Shown: positions 12,084-26,447, counted from the stretch's first letter. The stretch: 64,000 nucleotides of DNA from Polyodon spathula (GCF_017654505.1 NC_054537.1:77138118-77202117), one strand, 5' to 3'. The notes: generated from the letters alone by a model not told the origin. Translations and numbers: made by a program.

Positions 12084-14765
12084 CTGTACAGACATTTTGA
12101 CCCTCTCGAAGAGAATGCTTCATAAAAATTGAACATGATAAGATATGTGTTTTAACTTGACAAAACATTTCATCAGAACAAGTCTGGTATTAAATTAAGT
12201 CATCTTTACTCTATAAACAGTCATTACTGTAGCCCAGCAAAGGTTTAATTCTACTAATTAATTTACTCCCGAGCAAAAACCTAAATTTGCAAATCCTGAA
12301 CTATATACAATATAATCATTATATTCATAATAATATGACTGTTGAATATCCAAAGCTTTAAATGATGCTCTATTTACTACATATATTATTTGAGTTCCAT
12401 ATTTAGATTTTGCTTCTAAACCTTTAACTGACCCGGATGATAATTATAAAGACAAAGAAGACAAAGAAAATTCACACACATACCTCAACCTTATTTACTA
12501 TCTTGTGTATATTCTTACACGTTGTTATAGCAATAATAATATACCACATATTTGTAACACTTCCTGTCCTTTGTACTAAACCTCTTCAATTAAATGTGAT
12601 CTCTGTGATTCTGTGCTTCTGTCTCTCATTTGTGATCTATGGATTTAGGTAATGTCATTCTCCTCAAGTTATCTTAACACGACCCTTCATGCATTAACAA
12701 CAGATGTCAGCCAAGCTTATTATCTCTTTCAGTTCATGCTATTGTAACGGGTACACAACAATTGACAGCAATTTCCCCTGACTGTTTCTGGCCTTTTAAC
12801 ACATTATTCCCAACCTCTACAAGACAGCAGTTCATACAAAGCAAGTATTAACTGCCATCGGTTTTCAACCAATTCTTTAGATAAGGTTTCTCTGCGACAG
12901 AGGCTACCTTTCACCCTCTCTGACATATTAACACAGATAAATAGCTAAAACTGCAATGTTTTTTTTAGCATATTAGCTTCTATCACTGTGCATGACTTCT
13001 TATTCATTGAGAAGAATTCAGTTCACTCTAAAGCTTCAAATAGTTGAATACCATACCAAACAGAAGTGAGTAATTAAGTATCTGTCAATTAAATCTACTG
13101 AACTTAGATTGCCAAGTTAAAGATTAGCTAAAGTCAAATATTGTATGTAAAATATTAAAACTTGTTACAAACTATATATGCACATTATGACCAATAATCA
13201 TTTTCCATTTAAATATTTTTTTATTGACCTTTATATCTCATGTACACATATACAATTTAATTTCAGATGTTCTTGTTAAAGAGAATTGCATTATTTTGTC
13301 AAATTTCCTACCTAGCCCTCTCCAACAGCCAGACAAATAAATAAATAAATAAATAAAAATCATCTGTCACATCTCTAATGGATATTGCTTAATCCTACCT
13401 TGGTTTTATTCTGGCACCAGATGGGAGTTTGGGCTCCTGCATTAGGTGGTATTAGATGAGAGTTACAAAATGCTTGTGGAAGGTATATGAAGAATGTTGT
13501 CTTCATCCTTAGGCAAGAAGAGGTTTTATTCCCAACCTCTACAAGAGAGCAGATCATTCTTCAAAGGGGCAAGACACCCTGCTGCAGATTATATAGTCAC
13601 AATGGGACCTATTTTCTCTCAATTGTGAATAATCAATGAAAAGTGCCCTTTGAATGGCTTTGGAATACTCTTGCATTTTTTCTTTATAATAAGGTTTTCA
13701 TTCACAAGCAGAATAAATAAAAAAAAAAAAAAAAAAAAATCAAGAGCAAGATAATTATAATATATGATAAGAAAAATACTAAGTTTATTGTTTTATGTGT
13801 GATATTAAGTTCTATACAACTGACAATATAATATAATAGAGGTTTGGTAAGTACAAAACTATCATAAGGTAACCATCTGAGAAGTGTTTTTAAAGTATGT
13901 GAAAATCCCCAAACTCTGTATTTGAAACAGTAAATACACATTCTTCAACATATCGTGCTAGCTTATCTTTATTTTGTACAGATTATGTACAGTAGGTAAG
14001 TTCACCTTTTCCTTGCATGGAAGGAAACAGTTACCAGAAAGTGAAATAGCAGTCACAATTACTCTGCCTTCTACTTAGGATGAATGATTAGCTTGGAGGA
14101 ATGCCTGTTATCTCAGTATTTAAATACCTCTAAAAGAAAGTTTGTGAACTTTGGAGATGCTCCAAACTCTCCACAAACACAATGTTTACTGCAACATCTG
14201 ACACAGATTCAACAGTAAAAGAAAGAGATTCTAATTTTAAAGAAATATATTGGCATCACAAGGTAAGTTGAATATCACTTTTTTTTTTTCTCAAAGTGAT
14301 TCTGTGACATAATAAAACACAAATGAAGGATTAGAGCTTAACATAAATAAATCTGGAATGCATTGGGAATTCACTTTTATTTAAATATATAGATATAAAT
14401 TCAACTGGAAGTCAAAAATGAATGTTTATTCTAAATATTATTATACTTGAAGATTCCTTACGGGTACCAGAATTATTGCTTCATTCCCAATAATAAAGAC
14501 TTCCTGTCAAACTGTTTGTCAAAGAATTGGACTAGCTTCCGTTAGTATCCATATAATAGATGGTAAAAATCACGAAAGTAATTGTAATAACAAATTATGA
14601 CTGGAGAGCTGGCTTCCCAATTGAATAGGCGATTACCAAGTGGTTATAGAAACATTTTCCCATAGGATCCCTATTGCAATAACAAAATGATCCCCTATAA
14701 TAACCAGGAAGGTGGGAGTTGTTGATACACTGATACAAGAAATATATAGCAGGCTACAGATTAAT

Positions 14766-14769
<4 letters not shown>

Positions 14770-14804
<35 letters not shown>
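14770..14804. repeat. C homopolymer, 35 bp (G run in COL14A1 transcript)
   Basis: Uninterrupted C run. In the COL14A1 pre-mRNA it is a 35-nt G tract beginning 52 nt after the donor of coding exon 4. Long G runs can form quadruplexes and act as intronic splicing signals. The length may be unreliable because homopolymers are error-prone. Confidence 0.9.
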
Positions 14805-14856
14805 ACAATTCATTTTACTTAACTTTTGAGTCAGCAGCAGCAGAAATAAATCTTAC

Positions 14857-14955
14857 CTCCTAATATTTCATTGTCAGTTTCGGCAGAGGCAGTATCTTCC
14901 CTTAAGTTCTGTGTATCTGAAGACACCTCTTCACTGGTTTCTTCTGAGACTTTAA
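14857..14955 (-). CDS. COL14A1: COL14A1 coding exon 4: acidic linker between FN3-1 and VWA-1
   Basis: The exon encodes residues 118-151, starting IKVSEETSEEVSSDTQNL and ending ETDNEILG. It is rich in glutamate, aspartate, serine and threonine, with no recognisable fold. It occupies the place of the longer, more basic linker of the human protein and is poorly conserved, as linkers are. Splice signals are clear: acceptor TTATTTATTCAG behind a T-rich tract, donor GGAG|GTAAGA. The exon is 99 nt and phase 1 at both ends, so it could be skipped without a frameshift. A 35-nt C run on the plus strand (G run in the transcript) starts 52 nt into the following intron. Confidence 0.82.
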
Positions 14956-15790
14956 CTGAATAAATAAATTAAAAAAAAAACAATATTAATATTATTAGAA
15001 AAGTATAGTACATATAGTACAAACAGTGGTAGCAATGTGCCCTTTTAAATTACTAAGATAATGTTCAGTTTTGCAGGTACTATACAAAAATTATCATTCC
15101 TACATCTATTAAACCAATGATTTTACCACACTTTAACACTTATTAGACGTTAGGCATTTCCATTACACTGGTTGAAATAATTTGTTTCACAAACATGGTC
15201 AACTGAATACTAAAGAAAGAGCCAAATTCCTTTAGAGCCTAATTTTGTGCTAATCAAGAAGACCACACACATAGCTTTTGTGCATTTCAAATTACTTTCT
15301 AAGACAAACAATGTGTTGTTCTTTTTAGTTCCTACAGAAATTACATTTTCTTTCAGGTTGGCAGTGGGTCTTTGTTCATAATAGAAAAAAAAAATCAGCC
15401 AGTCACTTATGGCTTTTGCCTTTAGTTGTATAAATTAGGGGGAAATGTAAACTTTTAGCCTTTGTATTTTTTATCGTTAATACACTTCCTGATAGATCTG
15501 AGGTTCATGCCTAGCCCACACCTACCTTTAACACATAGCAGTAAATAGCTCCAAAAATAATTTATTTCATTAAAATTATATAGAAAAAAATGAATTCCCT
15601 TTATGTGAACACAGTTTTGCAGAGCAGCTGCATTAACATGGCCTCTGAGTTTAAAAGAGACAATGTTAGGGAATTGGGGAAGTGAATCTAGGACACATGA
15701 AAAATAGTCTTATTTTCCACTGGAAAATGCTTTGACATTTTTACTGTTCACAGATTTTAAACTCCTCTCCAAGAAACTAAAGATACTTAC

Positions 15791-15934
15791 TTGTGAATTT
15801 CCCTTGCGCAGGTTCGCTTTCTTGGTTTCGGCTTATGGCAATAACATTTACTGAGTATTCCAGGTTTGGAATGAGACCCTGAATAATTGCAGTGTTATCA
15901 CCTTTCTGGAGACTTAATTCCTGTGTTTTTCCAC
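15791..15934 (-). CDS. COL14A1: COL14A1 coding exon 3: second half of FN3 domain 1
   Basis: The exon encodes residues 70-118, finishing the first FN3 domain: GGKTQELSLQKGDNTAII, then QGLIPNLEYSVNVIAI with the conserved leucine and tyrosine of FN3 strands E and F, then ESEPAQGKFT. The same modules (NTA-IIQGL-P, ES-PAQG-F) occur in human collagen XIV. The acceptor is TTTAATTACAG and the donor ACAA|GTAAGT, a strong consensus. The exon is 144 nt, phase 1 at both ends. Confidence 0.94.
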
Positions 15935-18900
15935 CTGTAATTAAAGTAACAGACAAAACTTAACAAAGAATTCTGCATTTTTGTCTTTAATAACTGGGAC
16001 CTTATTTTATACTGGATCTAAATAAGTTTAACCCCCACATCTAATGCCAAACAATTTTCAAAGCCCTACAAGTTAAAAGGACAAGTTACACAAATATCTG
16101 GTCGCATATGGCACTGTACATAATTGTAGAATTGGACTATACTACAGTGGTATAAACAGACTGAAGGTGACTGTTTTACTTACATTCATGTTTGCCATAC
16201 TAGAATAATTTGCAGGATCACGCTGCATAAATAATGTTGAATACTTATGTCTGACATTCCTGCATTGAGAGTGATGCACTTAAAACACATAGATAAACTG
16301 CCAATTACAGTCAGCCCAAAATTGCATTGCCAACACACATGATTCCTACAGGTTAAACATAGGATTTCCAGGGATGACTGCTATTGCTTGAAGTGCCAGG
16401 AACAATACTAAATGTATGCATTACACAGAATATCAGGAATATTTTTTGTAATAAAAGGAGTTTTTTAATATTATAAAGGAAAAATATCACATTACAAGTA
16501 TCATAAAAAAAATAATCCTGTTGTTTTTAATTAAAGGAGAGACATTTATTTCTGGATGAGCTTGGACTGTAAAGGATTATAGTCAGTTTCAGGCTAATCG
16601 TAGTAATATAACTGCTTAGAACGTTTGTACTGGAATGTTACTTTGGAGACAAAAATGCGATAAATGCTATAAATGCTGTACAATGTTCATGTTCAGGAAC
16701 AAAGACACGCATCATCTTCCAAAAGTTACTGGAAAGCCTAATGGCAACTAAAAAAAAAGACTTGATATGCAAATAAGAAAATTATTTAAAGATATGAAAA
16801 ACATAATCACTGAAACCAATTATGAGAACAAATCTACCTGTATAGCTTCAATTCTTAAAGGGGCGATTTCCTAGTTCTGGGAAAAAGCCCAACTTTTCTT
16901 TAAGCATGCAAAAAAGAAGGTTCATATTGGTATGTATTCATTCTACTGTAGCTAATCAATAATGCTGATGCCTCATCACATATTTTATGATAAATTAAAC
17001 TAGCAACCATTTATACACATAAGTAGTTTCTTTCAAAGTGTTACCATAAGGTATATTTTCTTCATATTACATTAACAGCAAGCTAAAAGCTGTATTGCCA
17101 TTTTATAGTCGTAAAAAATAAATAAATCTGTTTGTCTCTTCACATCCAGACCACATCTAAATCTTTGTAAATCTCAAAACCCATAAGATGTCTTATATCA
17201 TACTGTGCCAGATTCATAAAACTTTAATTGTTTTAGACTGTTGTTGAAATATTTAAAAAACAAAAGGAACAATGAATATCAACCATTATTTGAAATGTAA
17301 TTGTGGTACCATGTGGGTAATATATGGTAAACACATGATTTGTAATAGTATGGTTTCTCTTTTAAATATAAAATTCTACCCGTGCTTCTGGGTACCTCTA
17401 ATGACAATAGGGCATAATCCTTTCCATGAGTGGCTCATCATCATGGCTCATCATACTCAGAATAAAGAATTTGAAAGTGCCAAAAGTAAAACTTTACATA
17501 TAGATCCTGACTCAGTTTTATACATGTGATTAGATTGCAGGAATATCAGAAGGAACAAAATGATTGTGAAGATTCTGTACTGTATAAACAATGGTATGAA
17601 CCAAGACTCTTCCAGTCTTTAAACCCTGACAACTAGGCTAGACTATCTATGGCATTAAAGCTTTTCTGGGAGGCTGTGTTTTGAGGATTTTATTCTCAAA
17701 AACCCAGGGAGAAAAATGTGAAGCCAACTTTATTTACTGTACTATAAAGGCCTGAATTCCAGAGCCATATAGGTCTATTGAAATAGGGAATTAATCACAC
17801 ATTTCCATTGGCATATCCCTTAAAAAAACAACAGCTATATTTTTACAAAGTCAAAATAGAATAGATCTACTTCCTGAATACACCATCTTCAGGTAAATTA
17901 CATATAATATTTTACATTGACTTTTCTTTTCTGGTTTTCATGTTATACACACACAAAATGTCAATGTCAGTCTGATATACAAAAACAAAACAAAACAAAA
18001 AAAGACATGGTGGTGTTTTATTACTGCTTTAAAGCAAAACACAATGAGTAAAGCAATGCCCTTACTATTTTTGGGTGACAATCTATTATTCTTTTTTTTT
18101 TTTATTCTTGGGTGAAAATGTATTATTCTTTTCTCCTGCACAGTCACCACTTTGCTGATGCACACAGTAGTCAAACCACTGGATACAGTTTCCAAAGTGA
18201 AAACATATGGGCATGAACAGCCTGTAATCCAATTAAGAACTTTAAATGTAGATTTGCTCTTCCCCTCTTATCAGCCATTGTTTTGCTGGCAGCCAGTAAA
18301 GCAGATTGAAACCAGGCTTCCTGTCATGACACACTTTGCTAAATGGTTTAGTTGGGGTTTTTGGAACAGTAGAGATAGCACTCTTGATGGCCCGTTGTCT
18401 GCCTGCTTGCTATAAATCTGACACCTAGACACCTTTTTTTGGACAGCAAACAGAAAAGATGAGCATTATGTTCAAGTTAAATAAACACAAAACCAACAAT
18501 TGGCTATAACAAAGGGAGCATTATATAAAACATGATGTTAGTGTAAGGGTAGCAATAAGTATCACACTGACATAATACTGTATTGAACTGGTACAGAGCT
18601 ATAAAGATGATATGGAGCATAGGTTAATATTAATTAATACATTGCCCATGAAATAAACAGCAAAGTGTAATAAAGTACATAAGGGATGTTGATCAACATG
18701 ATACATTATTCCATTAAGGTTAATGTTATATTACAATGTGCATCGTGACGTATGCATAGGGATGTGGGACGTGGTGCTTAATGAGGTAACTGCTTCATGA
18801 AGACTACATTTTAAATGTATATTAATATAGTACATTGTCTTTTAAATACAAACTGCATATATCTGTATTTAGTAACTGTTGAGGTTTCTAACAAAGGAAC

Positions 18901-19471
18901 GAAGGTCCCTTTTCAAAGAAAGAGTTTTTTTTTCAGAGGTCAGTTACTGCAAACAAACAACACACACTGTGCAAGAACTATTATTTAGTGTCAGCCAAGT
19001 TACAGGAATGCTTAAACCACTCTGACAATAAGACAGGGGGACAAAAGAATGTCTCCCTTGTAAATAACTTAAGTGACAGCCTGAATCACGTAAATAGAAA
19101 ATGTTTGTGTACATGGTTAAAGCAACTGAGGCAAAAGAGAGAGAAAAACTACCTAGGGTTAGTCAGATGGGCTGACAATGAGATATTGTAAAATTGTAAC
19201 TTACCACTGTGTCTCTGGTTCAGCGCAATAAAATAATAGCTATTTAAGTAAAATTGCTTCTTGTAGTATTAGTAGGATTCACATCTAGAAACACTATCAG
19301 AATTGAAACTAACTGGCACCTTGATGGACAGCAAGGGCTGGGTGAGCACTTAGATTAAGTCACCCCACACACTGACCCTTGACCCAACACCTTCTGGCAG
19401 GCAAATGTGGGTAAACTCATGTCTGCAGTATATTTGTATCTGTTATTTTTTTTTGTAGTTTTCCTTTTTTT

Positions 19472-19506
<35 letters not shown>

Positions 19507-19848
19507 TTTTCTTTTTATTTTTTTTGGTAGGGTGTGTGGTTCTAGTATTTTTTATTATTTTTTTTATGTTTTATTTCTATTTCAGTTTTTATTTTTATTC
19601 GATTATTTTTATTTATTTCTTTTAGTGTTTTTTATGGTTCTTATTAATATGATTTGGTTTTTTATATAGTTTGTTTTTTTTTTTTTTTTTTTATTTTTGT
19701 TTATTTCACCAAGTTTAGTTTATATGAGACAGACGATATAAACATAGACAAAAATTCTTTTTTTTAATTATTTTTATTTTTTTTTTTATTTGTATATTTT
19801 ATTTGATTTTTTCTTTTTGTTTTTATTTATTATGTTGTTTGATTTAAT

Positions 19849-19883
<35 letters not shown>

Positions 19884-20044
19884 TATTTTATTTTTATTTT
19901 TTTTTTTCGTATTTTATTTGATATTATGTTGATATTTTTTGTAGTTTATTATTTTTTTTTTTGATTTTTTATTGATTTTTATGATTTATTTTTTAGTATT
20001 ATTTTTTTTATATTTTTTTATTATGTTATTATTTATTATTTTTT

Positions 20045-20082
<38 letters not shown>

Positions 20083-20419
20083 GCAAATGTGGGTAAACTC
20101 ATGTCTGCAGTATATTTGTATCTGTTTTTAGTGCTGCCAATACAACATCCATACAAACCAGAATAATTGTAATATTCTTTTGAAACTACAGACTTTCATC
20201 CACCAATCAGTAAGTTTCACCTGCAGGCACCACCACACAGCATTCTAGAATGTCCAGCAATAAAAAAAAAAAAAAATGGTTCTGAGTTGTAGTGCTTCAA
20301 TACTGAGATAATATAGAATGGCCTAGCAGCTGGGATTCATGCCTATGAATGCAAAGAAAACCTATTGATAAATGAATGCCAAAGAAAGTTCACTGTGAAA
20401 GTACTGAAAATACCCTTAC
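15935..20419 (-). other. COL14A1 intron 2, with T-rich tract
   Basis: This 4.5-kb intron lies between the two exons of FN3 domain 1. Apart from the T-rich tract at 19,445-20,081 and its flanking 45-bp duplication I see only AT-rich unique sequence, and no exon-like conserved peptide. Confidence 0.75.
19400..20126. repeat. T-rich tract flanked by a 45-bp direct duplication
   Basis: The 45 bases starting GGCAAATGTGGGTAAACTCA occur exactly at 19400-19444 and again at 20082-20126. Between them are about 640 bases that are almost only T with scattered A and G. This could be a retroposon A tail (on the minus strand) with its target-site duplication, or a sequencing/assembly artefact over a short T run, with the flank written twice. 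Confidence 0.85.
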
Positions 20420-20536
20420 CTCTAACTGGGGTTACACTTAATTTATATCCTTGAACTCTCCCTCTTGGGGCTTTCCATCTAATCTGTACACTGTCTTCAG
20501 ACAGCACATTAAACTGTAGTCTTGTTGGAGAAGCAA
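20420..20536 (-). CDS. COL14A1: COL14A1 coding exon 2: first half of FN3 domain 1
   Basis: The exon encodes residues 31-70. It contains the first beta strands of an FN3 domain: [18 protein letters not shown], the core tryptophan in IRWKAPRG, and [11 protein letters not shown]. This corresponds to the N-terminal FN3 of collagen XIV. The acceptor reads TTTTTTCACAG and the donor AGAG|GTAAGG. The exon is 117 nt and both ends are in phase 1, so skipping it would keep the frame. Splitting an FN3 domain over two exons is usual for FACIT collagens and fibronectin. It is isolated by a 5.8-kb intron upstream, which holds Tc1-like and hAT-like elements, and a 4.5-kb intron downstream. Confidence 0.93.
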
Positions 20537-21321
20537 CTGTGAAAAAAAGAGGTGAGTCATTAATAAGTGAATCAGTCACATAAAAAAAGATAATAAACTG
20601 AAACAATTATACGACATATAAAATGTTAGACAAACCATCAGACACCACTGAAATTTATAGATTTTTTTAAAAGAAAATATACCAACTACATTATATAGGA
20701 TAAAGACAGTCAAGAATGTTACATGACATGCAAAGACATGTTCTCTTTCTTTGGTGATTATTTGTTCATTATTAAGGATTCAAGATTTTATTTAATCTCC
20801 TTATAGTCCACTTGACAGCACTCATGTCACCTGTTACATTATTAAAAATGGCTGTCAAAAGTACATAGTCATAAAACTGTCTTCAGTCATTTACTGAAAC
20901 TAAAGCCCAGATATATATGTTTCCGACTAGCACAACCATGTTTGAAAATTTTTATTACATCCCATCACTGTAAGCATAAAACATATATACATCTGCTCTG
21001 GGTACTAATAAAGCATGTATTATGAATAAGGATTATGAGAAAAAAGAGAATATGACTTTTATGGAAGACTACAAGATGCTATTCCAATGAAAACTACAAC
21101 TTGCATTCCACTTTCACCATTCCTCTCCTTTTCAACCATCACCTGTATTCCCATGTAACATCGAGCAAACCCCTTACCTATCACAAACATATCAACAATC
21201 CTACAAGCTACACCTGTTTGTAATATGGCAGACAGGAAAATGTGTGCCAAAGTAGTCTTTACATAACTACACATAGTTATCTTCATCATCATGATATGTG
21301 TATCATAATAGATGTGTATAT

Positions 21322-21406
<85 letters not shown>

Positions 21407-21414
21407 TATATATA
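21322..21414. repeat. (TA)n microsatellite
   Basis: Long TA alternation next to the left end of the Tc1-like element. Tc1/mariner elements insert at TA dinucleotides. Confidence 0.95.
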
Positions 21415-21417
21415 GTG

Positions 21418-22690
21418 CCGATAGAAAGTCTACATCCCCTTTCAAAATGTTCACCACTTTATAGCCTAGTATTAAAATGCTTTTTTTTTTTCATTTATCT
21501 ACACATCCTATCCCACAACTTCCAAGTGAAAAAAATATTCTAGAAATGTGTAGAAAATTAATTCAACATAAAAACTGAAATAGCTTGGTTGGATAAGTGT
21601 CCACCCCCCTTGTAATACCAATCCTAAATTAGCTCTGGTGTAACCAATCACCTTCAAAATCACACACCAAGTTAAGTGGCCTCCACCGATGTTAAATTGT
21701 AGTGATTCACATGATTTCAGGATAAATTCAGCAGTTCCTGTAGGTTCCCTCTGCTGGGTAGTGCATTTCAAAGCAAGGACTCAACCATGAGCGCCAAGGT
21801 GCTTTCAAAAGAACTCTGGGACAAATTTGTTGAAAGGTGGGGGATCAGGGAATGAGTATAAAAAAAAGTTCAATTTTTGTTTCGTCAGACCACAAAACTT
21901 TTTGCCACATGGCTACAGAATCTCCTGGGTGTTTTTAATTGCAGACTTCAAATGGGATTCAAGGTGGGCTTTCTTGAGTAATGGCTTCCTTCTTGCCACT
22001 CTACCATACAGGCCAGATTTGTGGAGTGCTTGGGATATTGTTATCACATGTACACTTTGACCAGTCTTGGCCATAAAAGCCTATAGCTCTTGCAAAGTTG
22101 CCATTGGCCTCTTGGTAGCCTCTCTGATCAGTTTCCTTCTTGCTCGGTCATCCAGTTTGGAGAGACAGTCTGATCTAGGCAGGGTCTTGTTGGTGTCATA
22201 CACCTTCCACTTCTTAATAATCGTCTTGACCGTGCTCAAAGGGATATTCAAGGCCATTGATATTTTTTTATACCTATCCCCTGTTCTGTGCCTTTCAACA
22301 ACTTTGTCCCGGAGTTCTTTTAAAAGCGCCTTGATGCTCATGGTTGAGTCTTTACTTTGAAATGCACTACCCAGCAGAGGGAACCTAAAAATTGCTGAAT
22401 TTATCCTGAAATCATGTGAATCACTACAATTTAACACAGGTGGAGGCCACTTAACTTGGTGTGTGATTTTGAAGGTGACTGGTTACACCGGATTGGGATT
22501 TAGGATTGGTATTACAAGGGGGGTAGACACTTATCCAACCAAGCTATTTCAGTTTTTATTTTAAATTAATTTTCTACAGATTTCTAGAATATTTTTTTAC
22601 TTGGAAGTTGTGGGGTAGGATGTGCAGATAAGTGAACTATTTTAATGCATTTTAAAAATAGGCTATAAGGCAACAAAAGGAGAAAATTTA
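21418..22690 (-). mobile_element. Tc1/mariner-like element, fold-back and internally deleted
   Basis: The outer parts are long inverted repeats of about 430-455 bp: the left arm (21418-21873) and right arm (22257-22690) share blocks such as AGCTTGGTTGGATAAGTGT and CTCTGCTGGGTAGTGCATTT in opposite orientation. Both arms include the transposase start codon and about 20 following codons, so they are longer than ordinary terminal repeats. Only the 383 bp between them is single copy. The minus-strand transposase fragment fills the right arm and the spacer. The arms differ at many positions, so the structure is old. Confidence 0.85.
21874..22338 (-). pseudogene. Tc1-like transposase, N-terminal fragment, broken
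   Basis: The minus-strand frame from the ATG near 22338 reads LLKELRDKVVERHRTGDRYK, KISMALNIPLSTVKTIIKKW and ATKRPMATLQEL. These are the paired-like helix-turn-helix and linker of a Tc1-family transposase. It then meets a stop; other frames continue with KSGLYGRVARRKPLLKKAHL and a degraded trace of the WSDETKIE block near 21,880, where the first catalytic aspartate would lie. The rest of the DDE domain is missing, because the element runs into its own inverted N-terminal copy. No active enzyme can be made. Confidence 0.85.
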
Positions 22691-22712
22691 TCAGGCTATA
22701 TAGGATGTATAT

Positions 22713-24947
<2,235 letters not shown>

Positions 24948-26095
24948 TAAAAAACTATAGATAAAACTGACAGTCTAGTAATGTAAATATCTACAGTGTG
25001 GCACACATATACAAGTTAACAGTGGGACACATACAAGAGTATATTGTAATAACAAGCGTATGATTCCAAGCTCACCAACCTGAGATAAGGGATCTTTATT
25101 CTGCATCATTTTATTCTCTGTGGAGTACAAAATCTCACTTCTTGCATAAAATATGAGTCCAAATTCAGCCAGGTAACCCATAAATTTGTGTTGTGCAATC
25201 TGCTCATCAGTTGCACAGTTTCACATACCAGTACAGCTGAATGACCTGCAGCAGCAGCAACAGCAGCTAAATCAGTGCTAAAGCAGCTACTCAATATAAC
25301 ATCCCAGGAAAAAAAGAGATGGCTTGTCAGGCATATTACTTTGACTTTACTGAGCTATGCAGCCCTGAGGCAAAGCAATGCTGCTTTTTTTTGTTTCAAG
25401 TTCACAGAATGAGCATTCTTAACCCTTTTAACTACTTGAATATGTGAGTTTCTTTTTATTTATGAATACCTAAAAGTGTGTAATACTCATTTGCAAAGTA
25501 TGTTATATTATATTATATTATATTGGATATATTAAAGGTAACAGTAACACTATAGCAGCTACTGTAAAATTCCCTAGGAAGGGATGAGTCTTGGAAGTTC
25601 AAACAGCTCTTCTCTTTCCCAGAATTTTGTAAAGTTACATTTTAATAGCTCTTTCTGCAGGTGTTAGAGATACACTATAGTGTATTAACCTTTCTTAAAT
25701 GATACAATGTAATACTAATGATTATTATGAAAACACATAGTCTGGATCTTAATAACTCAACCAGTCTTTTATGTGATTATATTTGATCACTTCACGGCAC
25801 CTTCGATACGTCGCTATATAATTACTACTGTTTATGAAAGCTTTTTTTCATCATTACTTGTTTGTCACTTTGTCAATGGTTTGAGTTGAGCTCTTTTAAC
25901 AACTTTACTCATGCTAGTGTAATGGAGGTTGTTTGTAGGTTTTAAAATATGAAATGCACACAGAGACCTTAAAAAAAATGTACAGAATACAAAGCTTAGT
26001 CCTGAAACATATATTTAAAAAGCATATTTCATAGAGCATTGTTTAAACAAAAGGTATGCATAGAGTAAATATGTAAATACTTTTTAATGGGTGTG

Positions 26096-26096
<1 letters not shown>

Positions 26097-26146
<50 letters not shown>

Positions 26147-26147
26147 A

Positions 26148-26197
<50 letters not shown>
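26097..26197. repeat. (TTA)n followed by (AAT)n, a long perfect-type palindrome
   Basis: About 15 TTA units (26098-26142) are followed by about 18 AAT units (26143-26196). The two halves are reverse complements, so the strand can fold into a hairpin with arms of about 45 bp. It lies about 160 bp inside COL14A1 intron 1, just past the donor of the signal-peptide exon. Confidence 0.9.
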
Positions 26198-26356
26198 TAA
26201 AATTCCAATGGATTCCCATTCCTCATTTTATCAGTGAACTAAAAAAATTGAAAATGTTCAGTTGACTGCAGAGCAGCATGTAAAAGGGTGTGGTCATATC
26301 TGCACATCAGAGGGATTACTGACCATTAATTTGTCATTTTTATTCCTATTAATTAC

Positions 26357-26447
26357 CTTGACCCTGAGTCTGGCTGGCAAAGTGGGCAGTCACTGCTAAA
26401 AAAGCCAAAGGAAACCAGGTCCTTATCCTGAACCCAAAGGCCTGCAT
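26357..26447 (-). CDS. COL14A1: COL14A1 coding exon 1: start codon and signal peptide
   Basis: The exon encodes residues 1-30, beginning MQAFGFRIRTWFPLAFLAV and ending TQGQ. It has basic residues (R7, R9), a hydrophobic core (about residues 11-22) and a polar end, as expected for a secretory signal peptide cleaved near residue 28. The ATG at 26447 is the first in the exon and sits in the context AAGGATGC. The donor reads CAAG|GTAATT and leaves one base (phase 1). Upstream in the same exon are 36 bases of 5' UTR (26448-26483), preceded by the acceptor CTTTTCAG. The next exon completes a valine codon and continues ASPTRL, matching the start of the first FN3 domain, which supports the join. The start is chosen because it gives a full signal peptide and joins in phase. 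Confidence 0.9.

Larger units (their letters stand above)
2878..14856 (-). other. COL14A1 intron 4 (about 12 kb), no coding sequence seen
   Basis: The intron between the linker exon and the first VWA exon is AT-rich. It holds a TA-rich stretch (about 3805-3875), A and T runs (6484-6505, 10501-10532), a tandem block near 6540-6610, a SINE/L2-type tail at 8666-8712, a (TA)n microsatellite (12004-12078), an AAAT array (13333-13358), and a 35-bp C run at its 5' end. The stretch 8820-9540 is unusually complex and repeat-free. The short reading frames inside have no codon bias or family match that I can see. Confidence 0.8.

Noticed and set aside
21059..21543. Frames rich in IYIYIY on both strands
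   Set aside because: They are translations of TA microsatellites, as at 24.7-25.0 and 28.0 kb.
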